Shown here: one piece after another, positions 8,400-18,231 of the stretch
Position numbering within the stretch: position 1 is the stretch's first letter
Layout: every line of letters begins with the position of its first letter
From: Anderseniella sp963700895
Lineage (GTDB): Bacteria > Pseudomonadota > Alphaproteobacteria > Rhizobiales > Aestuariivirgaceae
DNA length: 64,000 bases
Direction of reading: 5' to 3'
NCBI GenBank assembly: GCA_963700895.1
Contig: CAVOZI010000016.1
Span: forward strand, 496,001-560,000
Position numbers and translations under genes: made by a program
Notes under the pieces: model-generated
Told to the model about the DNA's origin: nothing
Databases searched by the model: none
The model's input: the letters and a program-made list of their open reading frames with translations, nothing else

Positions 8400-9815
8400 A
8401 TGGCCGACATGTCACTTGTCAAGCAGACCGCCACTGCACTGGTTGCAGGGCTGAACAAGGGCGATATCACGCCGCACGATCTGCTCGACGCGCTGGAGGC
8501 CCGCATTGCCGAGGTGGACGGCAAGGTGAACGCTTTGCCGACGCTGTGCTTCGACCGCGCCCGCGCCCATGCCGGCGAGCTGATGAAGAAGCCGCTGGGC
8601 CAGCGTGGTCTTCTGGCCGGCATGCCGGTGCCCATCAAGGACCTGTCCGATGTGGCAGGTGTGCGCTCGACGCAAGGCTCGCTGATCTTCAAGGACACCG
8701 TGCCGGAGGTGTCCGACATCCTGGTCACTCACCTGGAGGCCGAAGGTGGCATCGTCTACGCCAAGTCCAACACGCCCGAGTTCGGCGCTGGCGCCAATAC
8801 CTTCAACGAGGTGTTCGGGGCCACGCTCAACCCGTGGAACACCTCGCGCTCTGCGGCAGGCTCATCCGGCGGGGCAGGCGTGGCGCTGGCCACCGGCATG
8901 GCCTGGGTGGCGCACGGCTCCGACATGGGCGGCAGCTTGCGCAACCCGGCCTCGTTCAACTCGATCTGCGGCATGCGCCCCTCGTCGGGCCGGGTGGCGA
9001 CCTCGCGCGGCGGAAAGGTGGACGGCAACCTGGGCCAGGAAGGCCCGATGGCCCGCAACGTGGAAGACCTGGCGTTGCTGTTTGACGCCATGTGCGGCGA
9101 GGAACCTGGCGATCCCGTGTCGAAGCCGCGTCCGCAGACAAGCTATCTCGACCAATGCCGCTCCGGCTGGAAGCCGAAGAAGGTGGCGCTGTCGCGCAAC
9201 CTTGGCATCACGCCGGTTGATCCTGAGGTGGCGAGGATCGTCGAGGCGGCTGCAAGGCGCTTCGAGGAGGCCGGCGTCATCGTCGAGGAGGCGCATCCCG
9301 ACCTTTCGGAAGCGCATGAATGCTTTCAGACCCTGCGCGCGCTTTCGTTCGCAACCGGCATGAAGCCGCTGCTGGAAACCCACCGTGACAAGCTGAAGCC
9401 GGAGGTCATCTGGAACATCGAGAAGGGGCTGGCGCTGACGGCGGACCAGATCGTCAGGGCCGATCACCAGCGCGCCGCTATGTTCCACCGCACGCTCGAA
9501 TTCTTTGACACCTACGACCTCTTGCTGTGTCCGGCCACCATTGTCTCGCCGTACCCGGTCGAGCAGCGCTACGTGGCGGAATGCGACGGCCACACCTTCG
9601 ACACCTATATCGACTGGCTGGCCATCGTCTACGCCATCACCAATGTCTGCGCGCCCGCGCTGTCCATCCCGGCGGGCTTCACCGGCGAAGACCTGCCAGT
9701 GGGCATCCAGATCGTCGGCCGACCCAATTGCGACGGCGAGGTGCTGGCCGGCGGCCGTCTGCTGGAGGAAATTCTCGGCCTGAACGACATGGTGCCGATT
9801 GATCCGCGCGGGTGA
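8400..9815 (+). CDS. Amidase (amidase signature family)
   Basis: A 471-aa amidase signature enzyme that hydrolyses an amide to a carboxylate and ammonia. The Ser-cisSer-Lys triad is visible as PVPIKDLSD near residue 80, AAGSSGGAG near residue 155 and GSDMGGSLRNPAS near residue 175. GAGGGG-like ribosome site GAGGGG precedes the ATG. It starts 80 bases from the divergent aminotransferase and lies 51 bases before the acyl-CoA synthetase. The substrate is unknown; members include aryl-amidases, indoleacetamide hydrolases and GatA-like proteins. Confidence 0.9.
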   Translation: MADMSLVKQTATALVAGLNKGDITPHDLLDALEARIAEVDGKVNALPTLCFDRARAHAGELMKKPLGQRGLLAGMPVPIKDLSDVAGVRSTQGSLIFKDTVPEVSDILVTHLEAEGGIVYAKSNTPEFGAGANTFNEVFGATLNPWNTSRSAAGSSGGAGVALATGMAWVAHGSDMGGSLRNPASFNSICGMRPSSGRVATSRGGKVDGNLGQEGPMARNVEDLALLFDAMCGEEPGDPVSKPRPQTSYLDQCRSGWKPKKVALSRNLGITPVDPEVARIVEAAARRFEEAGVIVEEAHPDLSEAHECFQTLRALSFATGMKPLLETHRDKLKPEVIWNIEKGLALTADQIVRADHQRAAMFHRTLEFFDTYDLLLCPATIVSPYPVEQRYVAECDGHTFDTYIDWLAIVYAITNVCAPALSIPAGFTGEDLPVGIQIVGRPNCDGEVLAGGRLLEEILGLNDMVPIDPRG

Positions 9816-9866
9816 ACCGCTATTATCCGCCTCAACAAGCAAGAATATATCATCTGAGGAGACGTC

Positions 9867-11504
9867 ATGCTGGGACTGATGCAGGACTGGCCGCTGCTGG
9901 TTCACACCATTCTGGATCACGCATCGCGCTGGCATGGCACCCGCGAGATCGTGTCACGCCGGGTCGAGGGCGACATCTCGCGCATGACCTATCGCGACCT
10001 CGACCATCGCGCCCGGGCGCTGGCGTCGGCTGCGGAAGGCCGTCTGGACCTCAAGCTCGGCGACGTCGTGTGCACAATGTCCTGGAATGGCTACCGCCAT
10101 ATGGAGACCTGGTACGGGCTGATGGGTCTGGGCTGCGTGGTGCACACGCTGAACCCGCGCCTGTTCGCCGACCAGCTGATCTACGTGATCAACCATGGCG
10201 AGGGGAAATGGGTGTTCCTCGATCTCAGCTTCGTGCCGATCCTCGAGGCAGTGCAGGACAAGCTGCCCAAGGTGAAGGGCTTCGTCATCATGACCGACGG
10301 CGCCCACATGCCCGAGACGAAGCTGAACAATGTCATTACCTACGAGGAATTGATCGGGCAGGGCGACAGCGCGTTCGCCTGGCCGCGCTTTGACGAGAAC
10401 ACCGCCTGCGGCATGTGCTACACCTCCGGAACCACCGGAAACCCCAAGGGCGTGGTGTACTCGCACCGCTCCAACGTGCTGCACGCCATGGCGTCGGGCG
10501 CTGGCGATGCCCTGTGCATGGCGTCGAAGGACGTGTGGATGCCGGTCGTGCCGATGTTTCATGCCAATGCCTGGTCGCTGGCGTTCTCCGTGCCGATGGC
10601 GGGCGCCAAGATGGTGATGCCCGGCCCTCGCATGGACGGCGAGGCGATCTACGAACTGCTCGACACCGAGAAGGTCACGGCCACCGCCGCCGTGCCGACT
10701 GTCTGGCTGATGCTGCTGCAGTACCTCGAACAGAACCCGGACCTGAAGCTGCCGCACCTTGAGAAGGTGGTGATCGGTGGCTCTGCGTGCCCGGAAGCCA
10801 TGATGAAGGCGTTCGAGGACAAGTACGATACCCGCGTCATCCATGCCTGGGGCATGACCGAGATGTCGCCGCTGGGATCGCTCGGCACCCGCAAGGGCGG
10901 CATGGAGCACCTCAGTGACGATGAGTGGTGGAAGGTCAAGCTCAAGCAGGGCCGGCCTGCCTATACGGTGGAGATGAAGATCACCGACGACGAGGGCACC
11001 GACCTGCCGCATGACGGCAAGGTGTTCGGCCGGCTGAAGGTGCGAGGGCCCGCCATTGCCCGGTCCTACGCCAAGGGCGACGGTGCTGATGCCTTCGACG
11101 CCGAGGGCTGGTTCGACACCGGCGACGTGGCCACGCTGGACCAGTACGGCTACATGCAGATTACCGACCGGTCGAAAGACGTCATCAAGTCCGGCGGCGA
11201 ATGGATTTCCTCCATCGACCTGGAAAACGCCGCCGTCGGTTGTCCCGGCGTGGCGGAGGCGGCTGCCATCGGCATGCCGCACCCCAAGTGGGACGAGCGC
11301 CCGCTGCTGGTGATCGTGAAGAAAGCCGGCGCCGAGGTGAGCAAGGAGGATGTGCTGAAGCACCTTGAAGGCAGGATCGCCAAGTGGTGGATGCCCGACG
11401 ACGTGGCCTTCGTGGACGAGATTCCGCACACCGCCACCGGCAAGATCTCCAAGCTGACACTGCGCAATCAGTTCAAGGACTACGTGCTGCCGACGGCGGG
11501 CTGA
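9867..11504 (+). CDS. Fatty acid / medium-long chain acyl-CoA synthetase
   Basis: A 545-aa AMP-forming ligase of the ANL superfamily that activates a carboxylic acid as acyl-AMP and then acyl-CoA. Motifs in order are the P-loop CYTSGTTGNPKGVVYSHRS near residue 185, HAWGMTEMSPLG near residue 330, GWFDTGDVATLDQYG near residue 415 and the C-terminal catalytic lysine in TATGKISKLTLR. TGAGGAGA lies just before the ATG. It may share a transcript with the amidase, whose product would be an acid, but this is inference. Confidence 0.92.
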   Translation: MLGLMQDWPLLVHTILDHASRWHGTREIVSRRVEGDISRMTYRDLDHRARALASAAEGRLDLKLGDVVCTMSWNGYRHMETWYGLMGLGCVVHTLNPRLFADQLIYVINHGEGKWVFLDLSFVPILEAVQDKLPKVKGFVIMTDGAHMPETKLNNVITYEELIGQGDSAFAWPRFDENTACGMCYTSGTTGNPKGVVYSHRSNVLHAMASGAGDALCMASKDVWMPVVPMFHANAWSLAFSVPMAGAKMVMPGPRMDGEAIYELLDTEKVTATAAVPTVWLMLLQYLEQNPDLKLPHLEKVVIGGSACPEAMMKAFEDKYDTRVIHAWGMTEMSPLGSLGTRKGGMEHLSDDEWWKVKLKQGRPAYTVEMKITDDEGTDLPHDGKVFGRLKVRGPAIARSYAKGDGADAFDAEGWFDTGDVATLDQYGYMQITDRSKDVIKSGGEWISSIDLENAAVGCPGVAEAAAIGMPHPKWDERPLLVIVKKAGAEVSKEDVLKHLEGRIAKWWMPDDVAFVDEIPHTATGKISKLTLRNQFKDYVLPTAG

Positions 11505-11516
11505 CCTGGCCGTGCG

Positions 11517-12449
11517 TCAGGGCCGTTCCAGAAACGCCTTGACCGGTTCAAGCGACTTTTCCGGCGCTTCTTCCTGTGGCACGTGCCCGAGGTCCGGAAA
11601 GCTGACCAGTTCGGCGTTGGGCATCACCCGCAGATAGTCCTGCGCATTGCTGACGGGAATCATCCGGTCCTGCTCGCCCCAGACGAGCAGGGTGGGTGCG
11701 GTTATCTTTTCAAGGTAGGGCTCGGGCGGCTGCAGCACGGTCTGGCGCATCCGTTCCAGCAGCGCCTCGCGATTTCCGGGTGCGCGCATCAGGTCATGAT
11801 AGCGCTGCAGGATCGCCCCGCTCATCCGGCCGCCGTCGGCATAGGCCGCCGCCAGCTGCGGGCGCAGCAGCCGCTTCGGCAGGAAATGCTTCATCAGGCT
11901 GAGCGAGGCCGGCACCTCCGGCGCTTTGCCGTATTCGAAGCCCGGGCTTGCGAACCCGTCCGGCGACACCAGCACCAGTTTTGCCGTGCGATCCGGCCGG
12001 GTTGCGGCGAATTTCCATGCAATGCGCCCGCCCAGTGAACTGCCGATCAGGCTGGCGCGTTCGATGCCCAACCGGTCCATCAGACCGGTGAGCAGCTCGA
12101 CGCTGCGTTCATCGGAATAGTTGCCGGTGGCATCCGGCTCGGACAGGCCGTGCCCGGGCAGGTCAAGCCGCACCACCCGGAAGCGGCCCTGAAGCCCGGT
12201 CGCCCAGTCGTCCCAGCTTTGCAGGTGCGACGCCGTACCGTGGATCATGATGACGGCAGGCGCATCGCGCGACCCACGGTCGCGCACGTGCAGGCGCATG
12301 CCGCCCACGTCCACAAGGTCGCCGGGCTGTTCGAGATATTTCGCTTCCAGCTCGCCTCGCGGCAGGTCCGGCGTCCAGGCCCAGAAGATCGCTGCGGCAA
12401 GGCTGACGGCAACCAGTGCAAGGATGGTGATGAGCATGCGCCTGACCAC
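11517..12449 (-). CDS. Alpha/beta hydrolase, membrane-anchored
   Basis: A 310-aa alpha/beta hydrolase with an N-terminal hydrophobic anchor (MLITILALVAVSLAAAIFWA). The oxyanion region is MIHGTASHLQSW, the nucleophile elbow is GSSLGGRIAW, the acid lies in LLVWGEQDRMIPVS and the histidine in FPDLGHVPQEE. The first start is GTG at 12449; ATG at 12437 is an alternative. It begins 3 bases after the stop of the MBL hydrolase, so the two form a tight operon. Substrate unknown. Confidence 0.88.
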   Translation of the reverse strand: MVRRMLITILALVAVSLAAAIFWAWTPDLPRGELEAKYLEQPGDLVDVGGMRLHVRDRGSRDAPAVIMIHGTASHLQSWDDWATGLQGRFRVVRLDLPGHGLSEPDATGNYSDERSVELLTGLMDRLGIERASLIGSSLGGRIAWKFAATRPDRTAKLVLVSPDGFASPGFEYGKAPEVPASLSLMKHFLPKRLLRPQLAAAYADGGRMSGAILQRYHDLMRAPGNREALLERMRQTVLQPPEPYLEKITAPTLLVWGEQDRMIPVSNAQDYLRVMPNAELVSFPDLGHVPQEEAPEKSLEPVKAFLERP

Positions 12450-12452
12450 GGC

Positions 12453-13376
12453 TCACGCCGCCTCGTACTCGGTGTCGATGGACAGCGGACCGTGCGCTCT
12501 CACCAACCCCTGTTCAATGAGGTGCTCCACATGGGCCAGCGTCGACAGGGCGGCAGCGTTGTGGAGCTTCGGATCCACACCGGCATAGACCTTCCGGACC
12601 ACGCCCATGATGGTGCGCTCGCCGCCCCTGATCCGCTGCAGCACGGCCTTCTCGCGCATCTGCCGGTGACCCAGGAAGGCACGGGTAAACCGCTGCGGTT
12701 CGGTCTTGGCGGGGCCGTGGCCGGGCAGGTAGACCTTGTCGTCCGCCCGCTCCATCAGCGTGCGCAGCGAGGCGAAATAGTCCGCCATGTGGCCGTCCGG
12801 CGGGGCTATGACCGAGGTGGACCATGCCATCACATGATCGCCTGAAAACAGCACCCGTTCCTCAGGCAGCGCGAAGGCAAGGTGATTGGAGCAATGGCCC
12901 GGCGTGAACACGCCTTCCAGGCGCCAGCCAGCGCCCTCGATCACCTCGCCATGATCAACCGTCACGTCGGGCTGGAACGCGTGGTCGCCGGCTGCGTCGA
13001 GCGTGATGTCGCCGGAGGTGATGGCCTTCGCCGGCCGCCCGGCCCCGTGCGGGCCGTAACCATAGGTGGCGGCACCGGTGGCAGCCTTCAGCTGGCGCGC
13101 CAGCGGAGAGTGATCCCGGTGGGTGTGGGTGATGATGATGTGTGTGACCGTCTCGCCGCGCACCGCGTCGAGCAGCGTCGCAAGATGATCATCGTCCTCT
13201 GGGCCGGGGTCGATGATGGCGACGTTGCCGCGCCCGACGATGTAGGAGTTTGTACCCTTGAAGGTGAACGGGCCGGGGTTTTTGCAGGTGACGCGACGCA
13301 CCAGCGGGCTCACCTCCACGGGGCGTCCGTGTGCCGCCTCGAAGGACTGGTCAAAACTCAACTCACTCATGGGCAT
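12453..13376 (-). CDS. MBL fold metallo-hydrolase (LACTB2/beta-lactamase-like)
   Basis: A 307-aa metallo-beta-lactamase fold protein. The metal motif HTHRDHSPLARQLK is near residue 80, GHCSNHLAF gives the next histidine and FSGDHVMAW the aspartate; a C-terminal winged-helix-like tail follows, as in LACTB2-type members. The frame is open far upstream, but that part is antisense to bioY. The start at 13376 (or 13370) gives the conserved N-terminus reading NPGPFTFKGTNSYIVG. Neither start has a strong ribosome site. First gene of a pair with the alpha/beta hydrolase. Confidence 0.87.
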   Translation of the reverse strand: MPMSELSFDQSFEAAHGRPVEVSPLVRRVTCKNPGPFTFKGTNSYIVGRGNVAIIDPGPEDDDHLATLLDAVRGETVTHIIITHTHRDHSPLARQLKAATGAATYGYGPHGAGRPAKAITSGDITLDAAGDHAFQPDVTVDHGEVIEGAGWRLEGVFTPGHCSNHLAFALPEERVLFSGDHVMAWSTSVIAPPDGHMADYFASLRTLMERADDKVYLPGHGPAKTEPQRFTRAFLGHRQMREKAVLQRIRGGERTIMGVVRKVYAGVDPKLHNAAALSTLAHVEHLIEQGLVRAHGPLSIDTEYEAA

Positions 13377-13472
13377 GAAAACTTTAGTGCTGTTGCAGGT
13401 CGTGCCAAAGGCTAATATAGCGATTGGCATCAGGTTTAAAGCCATCATGCAAACAAAGCAGGGGTTCACATC

Positions 13473-14069
13473 ATGCTCACCGCCAACGCTTCCATGCCCA
13501 CGCTCAGCCAGTCCCTTCTGGGTGGCAAGGGCCGTCTCAGCGCCGTCCAGACCGTGCTGCTGGCCATCGCCGGTTCGCTGCTGCTGTGGGCGTCGGCCAA
13601 GGTGCAGGTGCCGTTCTGGCCCGTGCCGATGACCATGCAGACCTTCGTGGTGCTGGGTATCGGTGCCGCCTTCGGCTGGCGGCTCGGCATGGCGACCGTC
13701 GCGCTCTACCTGCTGGAAGGCGCCATGGGCCTGCCGGTGTTCGCCGGCACCCCGGAGAAGGGCATCGGGCTTGCCTACATGGCTGGTCCCACCGGCGGTT
13801 ATCTCGCAGGCTTTGTGGTTGCCGCCGGCATCACCGGCTGGCTGGCTGAACGCGGTTTTGACCGCAACGTGCTGACCATGGGCCTTGCCATGCTGGCCGG
13901 CACGGTGGCGATCTATGCACTTGGCCTTGGCTGGCTGTCGGCACTGATCGGTGTTGAAAAGGCTGTGCAGTTCGGCCTGCTGCCGTTCATCCCCGGCGAC
14001 ATCGCCAAGCTGGTGCTTGCAGCCATCGTCTTCCCGGCCACGTGGAAGTGGCTCAAGCGGAATGGCTGA
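13473..14069 (+). CDS. bioY: Biotin transporter BioY (S component)
   Basis: BioY is the substrate-binding membrane component of the biotin ECF transporter and can also work alone. This 198-aa protein has about six hydrophobic segments and the BioY pattern KVQVPFWPVPMTMQTFVVL near residue 45, EGAMGLPVFAG near residue 85 and GPTGGYLAGF near residue 110. No bioM or bioN is adjacent. I did not see a BioR box (TTATMKATAA) upstream. Its last codons overlap the thiolase start by 8 bases, so biotin import and the thiolase are translationally coupled. Confidence 0.94.
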   Translation: MLTANASMPTLSQSLLGGKGRLSAVQTVLLAIAGSLLLWASAKVQVPFWPVPMTMQTFVVLGIGAAFGWRLGMATVALYLLEGAMGLPVFAGTPEKGIGLAYMAGPTGGYLAGFVVAAGITGWLAERGFDRNVLTMGLAMLAGTVAIYALGLGWLSALIGVEKAVQFGLLPFIPGDIAKLVLAAIVFPATWKWLKRNG

Positions 14070-15264
14070 GGCCTTCATCTGCGACTATATCCGCACGCCC
14101 ATAGGCCGCTTCGGCGGTGCGCTGGCAAGCGTGCGGACAGATGACCTTGGCGCGGTACCGCTGAAATCGCTGCTGTCCCGCAATGCGGGCGTGGACTGGG
14201 AAGCCATAGACGACGTGATCTTTGGCTGCGCCAATCAGGCCGGCGAGGACAACCGCAACGTGGCGCGCATGGCGTGGCTGCTGGCCGGCCTGCCGCAAGC
14301 GGTGCCGGCCGCCACCATCAACCGGCTGTGCGGCTCCGGCATGGACGCCATGCTGACCGCCGCCCGCGCCATCAAGGCGGGCGAGGCAGACATCTGCGTG
14401 GCAGGCGGTGTTGAAAGCATGACTCGCGCGCCGTTCGTCATGCCCAAGGCGTCCACGGCCTTCTCGCGCGACAACGCCGTCTACGACACCACCATCGGCT
14501 GGCGCTTCATCAACCCGCTGATGAAGCAGCAGTATGGCGTCGACTCCATGCCCGAGACGGCGGAAAACGTCGCCGAGGATTACCGGATCAGCCGCGAGGA
14601 TCAGGATGCCTTCGCGCTGCGCTCGCAAGTCAAGGCAGGCAAGGCCATGGCGTCGGGCAGGCTGGCGAAGGAGATCACGCCGGTGGTGATTCCGGGACGC
14701 AAGGGTGACACGGTGGTGGATACAGACGAACACCCGCGCCCTGATACGACCGCAGAGCAGCTGGCGAAGCTGAAGGCGCCCTTCCGGCAGGGCGGATCGG
14801 TCACCGCCGGCAATGCCTCCGGCGTCAACGATGGTGCTGCCGCCATGATCATCGCCTCCGAATCAGCAGCGAAGAAATTCGGCCTCACTCCCATCGCCCG
14901 CATCATCGGTGGCGCTACGGCAGGTGTTGCCCCGCGCATCATGGGCATTGGCCCGGTGCCGGCGACGCTGAAACTGTGCGCACGGCTGGGGCTGAAGCGG
15001 TCAGATTTCGACGTCATCGAACTGAACGAGGCGTTCGCCGCACAAGGCATTGCGGTGCTGCGCGAACTTGGCATCAGGGATGATGCAGACCAAGTGAACC
15101 CCAATGGCGGCGCCATTGCGCTGGGTCATCCGCTGGGCATGTCCGGCGCGCGCATTGCCGGAACCGCAGCACTCGAACTGCACGAAAAAGGTGGCAAGCT
15201 TGCGCTTGCCACCATGTGCATCGGCGTGGGTCAGGGCATCGCCTGCGCCCTCGAACGCGTCTAA
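14062..15264 (+). CDS. pcaF: 3-oxoadipyl-CoA thiolase / acetyl-CoA acetyltransferase
   Basis: A 400-aa thiolase. The nucleophilic cysteine is in INRLCGSGMDAM near residue 90, ELNEAFAAQG precedes the histidine motif GHPLGMSGAR near residue 355 and the second cysteine is in TMCIGVGQG near residue 385. The N-terminus AFICDYIRTPIGRFGG and the length match the PcaF branch that cleaves 3-oxoadipyl-CoA to succinyl-CoA and acetyl-CoA. No other pca genes are nearby, so a broader acetyltransferase role stays possible. The start inside the end of bioY was chosen because the homologous N-terminus begins there. Confidence 0.88.
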   Translation: MAEAFICDYIRTPIGRFGGALASVRTDDLGAVPLKSLLSRNAGVDWEAIDDVIFGCANQAGEDNRNVARMAWLLAGLPQAVPAATINRLCGSGMDAMLTAARAIKAGEADICVAGGVESMTRAPFVMPKASTAFSRDNAVYDTTIGWRFINPLMKQQYGVDSMPETAENVAEDYRISREDQDAFALRSQVKAGKAMASGRLAKEITPVVIPGRKGDTVVDTDEHPRPDTTAEQLAKLKAPFRQGGSVTAGNASGVNDGAAAMIIASESAAKKFGLTPIARIIGGATAGVAPRIMGIGPVPATLKLCARLGLKRSDFDVIELNEAFAAQGIAVLRELGIRDDADQVNPNGGAIALGHPLGMSGARIAGTAALELHEKGGKLALATMCIGVGQGIACALERV

Positions 15265-15270
15265 GGCTGG

Positions 15271-18180
15271 CTACTCTGCGGCCTCCGCATAGGCCTCCAG
15301 CGGCGGGCAGGTGCACACCACGTGCCGGTCTCCATACACGTTGTCGACGCGCGCCACCGGCGGCCAGTACTTGTCGTCGCGCTGGGTGGTGGGTAGCGGA
15401 AAGTACGCCTGCTCGCGCGAATAGGGCCGTGTCCAGTCTTCCAGCAGCGCACGGTGGGTGTGCGGCGCATTGCGCAGCACGTTGTTGACCTTGTCGGCCT
15501 TGCCCTGTTCCACCTCGGCGATCTCGGCGCGGATCCGGATCATCGCATCGCAGAACCGGTCGATCTCCTGCTGGCACTCCGACTCGGTCGGCTCGATCAT
15601 CAGCGTTTCCGGCACTGGCCAGCTCATGGTGGGCGCATGGAAACCATAGTCCACCAGCCGCTTGGCCACGTCTTCCACGCCGATACCGGTCTTCTCCTTC
15701 ACCTCGCGCATGTCGATGATGCACTCATGCGCCACGTAGCCGCCGGGGCCGGTATAGACGATGGGGAAATGCTCACCCAGCCTGCGTGCGATGTAGTTGG
15801 CATTGAGAATGGCAACCTGTGTCGCCCGCGTCAGGCCTTCCGAACCCATCATGGCGATATAGGCCCACGAGATCGGCAGGATGGAGGCCGAGCCCCAGGG
15901 CGCTGCCGACACCTGGCCGATGGTGGGCTGCCCATGGGCAGCAGGGTTGACGCCTTCGACCACATCATGGCCGGGCAGGAACCTTGCCAGATGCGCCTTG
16001 ACGCCAATCGGGCCGACGCCGGGGCCGCCGCCGCCATGGGGAATGCAGAACGTCTTGTGCAGGTTCATGTGGCACACGTCCGCCCCGATCTCCGCCGGGC
16101 GGACGAGGCCCACCAGCGCATTCAGGTTGGCACCGTCCAGATAGACCTGCCCGCCATGGTCATGGATCACCTGGCAGATGTCCGTGATGGCCTCTTCGAA
16201 CACGCCGTGGGTGGACGGGTAGGTGACCATCAGCGCGGCCAGGTTGTCCCGGTTCGCTTCTGCCTTGGCCGTCAGGTCCGCCACGTCCACGTTGCCGTGG
16301 TCGTCGCACTTGACCACCACCACCTTCAGCCCCGCCATGACGGCAGACGCCGGGTTGGTGCCGTGCGCCGACGACGGGATCAGGCACACGTCACGGTGGC
16401 CGTCGCCATTTGCCTCGTGATAGGCGCGGATGGTCATCAACCCCGCATATTCGCCCTGGCTGCCGGCATTGGGCTGTAGCGATACCGCATCGAAACCGGT
16501 GATCTCGGCCAGCCAGCTTTCCAGCTCCTCGAACAGCTGTTGGTAGCCTTGCGCCTGCTCCAGCGGGCAGAACGGGTGCATGTTGGCGAACTCCGGCCAG
16601 GTCACCGGGATCATCTCGGTGGTGGCGTTTAGCTTCATGGTGCACGAGCCCAGCGGGATCATCGATCGGTCAAGCGCGATGTCCTTCGATTGCAGGTGGC
16701 GTAGATAGCGCAGCATCCGCGTTTCCGACCGGTACATGTTGAATACCGGGTGGGTGAGGTAATCCGAACTGCGCTGCAGCCCGGCCGGAATGCATTCGCT
16801 CAGTTCCTCGTCGATCTGGTCGAGGCTCCAGCCGGCGAGACCATTGGTCCTGAAGCAGCCGAGCAGCTTCTCGACCTCGGACCGCCGCGTGGTCTCGTCG
16901 AACGATATGCCGATATGGTCGGCGTCCACGTGGCGCAGGTTGATGCGCTGCTCGCGCGCCTTCGCCACCAGCGCATAGGCCCGCGCCGGGGCGCGCACGG
17001 TAATGGTGTCGAAGAAGGCGTTGGTGGTCACTTCGTACCCCCACGTCTTCAGGGCGTGCGCGGTGATCTCGGCAAAGCGGTGGGCGCGCGCGGCAATCTT
17101 GGCGATGCCCTTCGGCCCCTGGTAGACGGCGAACATGCCGGCAATCACCGCCAGTAGCACTTGCGCCGTGCAGATGTTGCTGGTGGCCTTCTCGCGCCGG
17201 ATATGCTGTTCGCGGGTCTGCAGCGCCATGCGCAGCGCCGGCCGGCCTTCCGCATCCACCGACACGCCGATGACGCGGCCCGGCATTGCCCGCTTGAACT
17301 CGTCACGGGTGGCGAAGAACGCCGCATGCGGGCCACCATATCCCATCGGCACGCCGAAGCGCTGGGCAGAGCCCACGGCAATATCGGCGCCAAGCTCGCC
17401 CGGCGGGGTCAGCATGGCCAAGGCCAGAAGGTCGGTGGCCATGATCGACAGCGCGCCGGCCTCCTTCAGCGCGGCAATCATCTTGCTGTGGTCGCGCACC
17501 TGCCCCGACGAACCCGGATAGGACAGGAGTGCTGCAAACACCCCGTCCGGCTTCAGGTCCGTTGCCGGATCGCCGATCACCAGCTCGAAACCAAAGCCGC
17601 GCGCCCGCGTCTCCAGCACCGCAATGGTTTGCGGGTGCGTATCCGCATCGACGAAAAACGCATCCCGCCCGCTCTTCGACACCCGGTGCGCCATCGCCAT
17701 GGCTTCTGCCGCCGCCGTGCCTTCATCCAGCAGCGAGGCGCTGGCCAGTTCAAGGCCGGTCAGGTCGACCACCATCTGCTGGAAGTTCAACAGCGCCTCG
17801 AGCCGGCCCTGGCTCACCTCTGCCTGGTAGGGCGTATAGGCCGTATACCAGCCGGGGTTCTCCAGGATGTTGCGCAGGATCACCTTCGGCGTCACGCAGC
17901 CATAATATCCCATGCCGATCATCGAGGTGTAGATGCGGTTGCGCCCGGCGATCTTGCGCAGGTCCGACAGCGCGTTGCGTTCCGACCGCGGCACCGGCAG
18001 TTCCAGCGGCCGCCCGGAGCGGATTTTCTTCGGCACGACCTTCGAGATCAGGTCATCCAGCGATGTTGCATCGGCCGCCTTCAGCATGGCGGTGATTTCG
18101 GATTCGCGCGGGCCGATGTGACGGGGAATGAAGTTGGCGCCGGCTTGCAGGTCGGTCAGACGGGGGCGTTTGTCAGCCAT
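15271..18180 (-). CDS. gcvP: Glycine dehydrogenase (decarboxylating), P-protein
   Basis: The P-protein decarboxylates glycine on PLP and passes the aminomethyl group to lipoylated GcvH. The 969-aa length is that of the fused single-chain form. The N-terminal half carries FIPRHIGP and YTPYQAEVSQGRLEALLNFQ, and the C-terminal half carries the PLP lysine in MNLHKTFCIPHGGGGPG near residue 715. It is the last gene of gcvT-gcvH-gcvP on this strand, 51 bases after gcvH. Its stop is 7 bases from the convergent thiolase, with no room for a separate terminator. Confidence 0.97.
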   Translation of the reverse strand: MADKRPRLTDLQAGANFIPRHIGPRESEITAMLKAADATSLDDLISKVVPKKIRSGRPLELPVPRSERNALSDLRKIAGRNRIYTSMIGMGYYGCVTPKVILRNILENPGWYTAYTPYQAEVSQGRLEALLNFQQMVVDLTGLELASASLLDEGTAAAEAMAMAHRVSKSGRDAFFVDADTHPQTIAVLETRARGFGFELVIGDPATDLKPDGVFAALLSYPGSSGQVRDHSKMIAALKEAGALSIMATDLLALAMLTPPGELGADIAVGSAQRFGVPMGYGGPHAAFFATRDEFKRAMPGRVIGVSVDAEGRPALRMALQTREQHIRREKATSNICTAQVLLAVIAGMFAVYQGPKGIAKIAARAHRFAEITAHALKTWGYEVTTNAFFDTITVRAPARAYALVAKAREQRINLRHVDADHIGISFDETTRRSEVEKLLGCFRTNGLAGWSLDQIDEELSECIPAGLQRSSDYLTHPVFNMYRSETRMLRYLRHLQSKDIALDRSMIPLGSCTMKLNATTEMIPVTWPEFANMHPFCPLEQAQGYQQLFEELESWLAEITGFDAVSLQPNAGSQGEYAGLMTIRAYHEANGDGHRDVCLIPSSAHGTNPASAVMAGLKVVVVKCDDHGNVDVADLTAKAEANRDNLAALMVTYPSTHGVFEEAITDICQVIHDHGGQVYLDGANLNALVGLVRPAEIGADVCHMNLHKTFCIPHGGGGPGVGPIGVKAHLARFLPGHDVVEGVNPAAHGQPTIGQVSAAPWGSASILPISWAYIAMMGSEGLTRATQVAILNANYIARRLGEHFPIVYTGPGGYVAHECIIDMREVKEKTGIGVEDVAKRLVDYGFHAPTMSWPVPETLMIEPTESECQQEIDRFCDAMIRIRAEIAEVEQGKADKVNNVLRNAPHTHRALLEDWTRPYSREQAYFPLPTTQRDDKYWPPVARVDNVYGDRHVVCTCPPLEAYAEAAE

Positions 18181-18231
18181 GGGTCAAGCTTTCGTGGTGA
18201 TCGTTTCAGGGCGAGGCGGGCGGAAGGGGGT

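Noticed and set aside
13377..13472. BioR operator before bioY
   Set aside because: No TTATMKATAA-like box found; the short TAATATAG near 13412 is not a sufficient match.
13377..14078. N-terminal extension of the MBL hydrolase into the bioY region
   Set aside because: The extension is antisense to bioY and unlike any MBL protein; the conserved N-terminus begins at 13376 or 13370.
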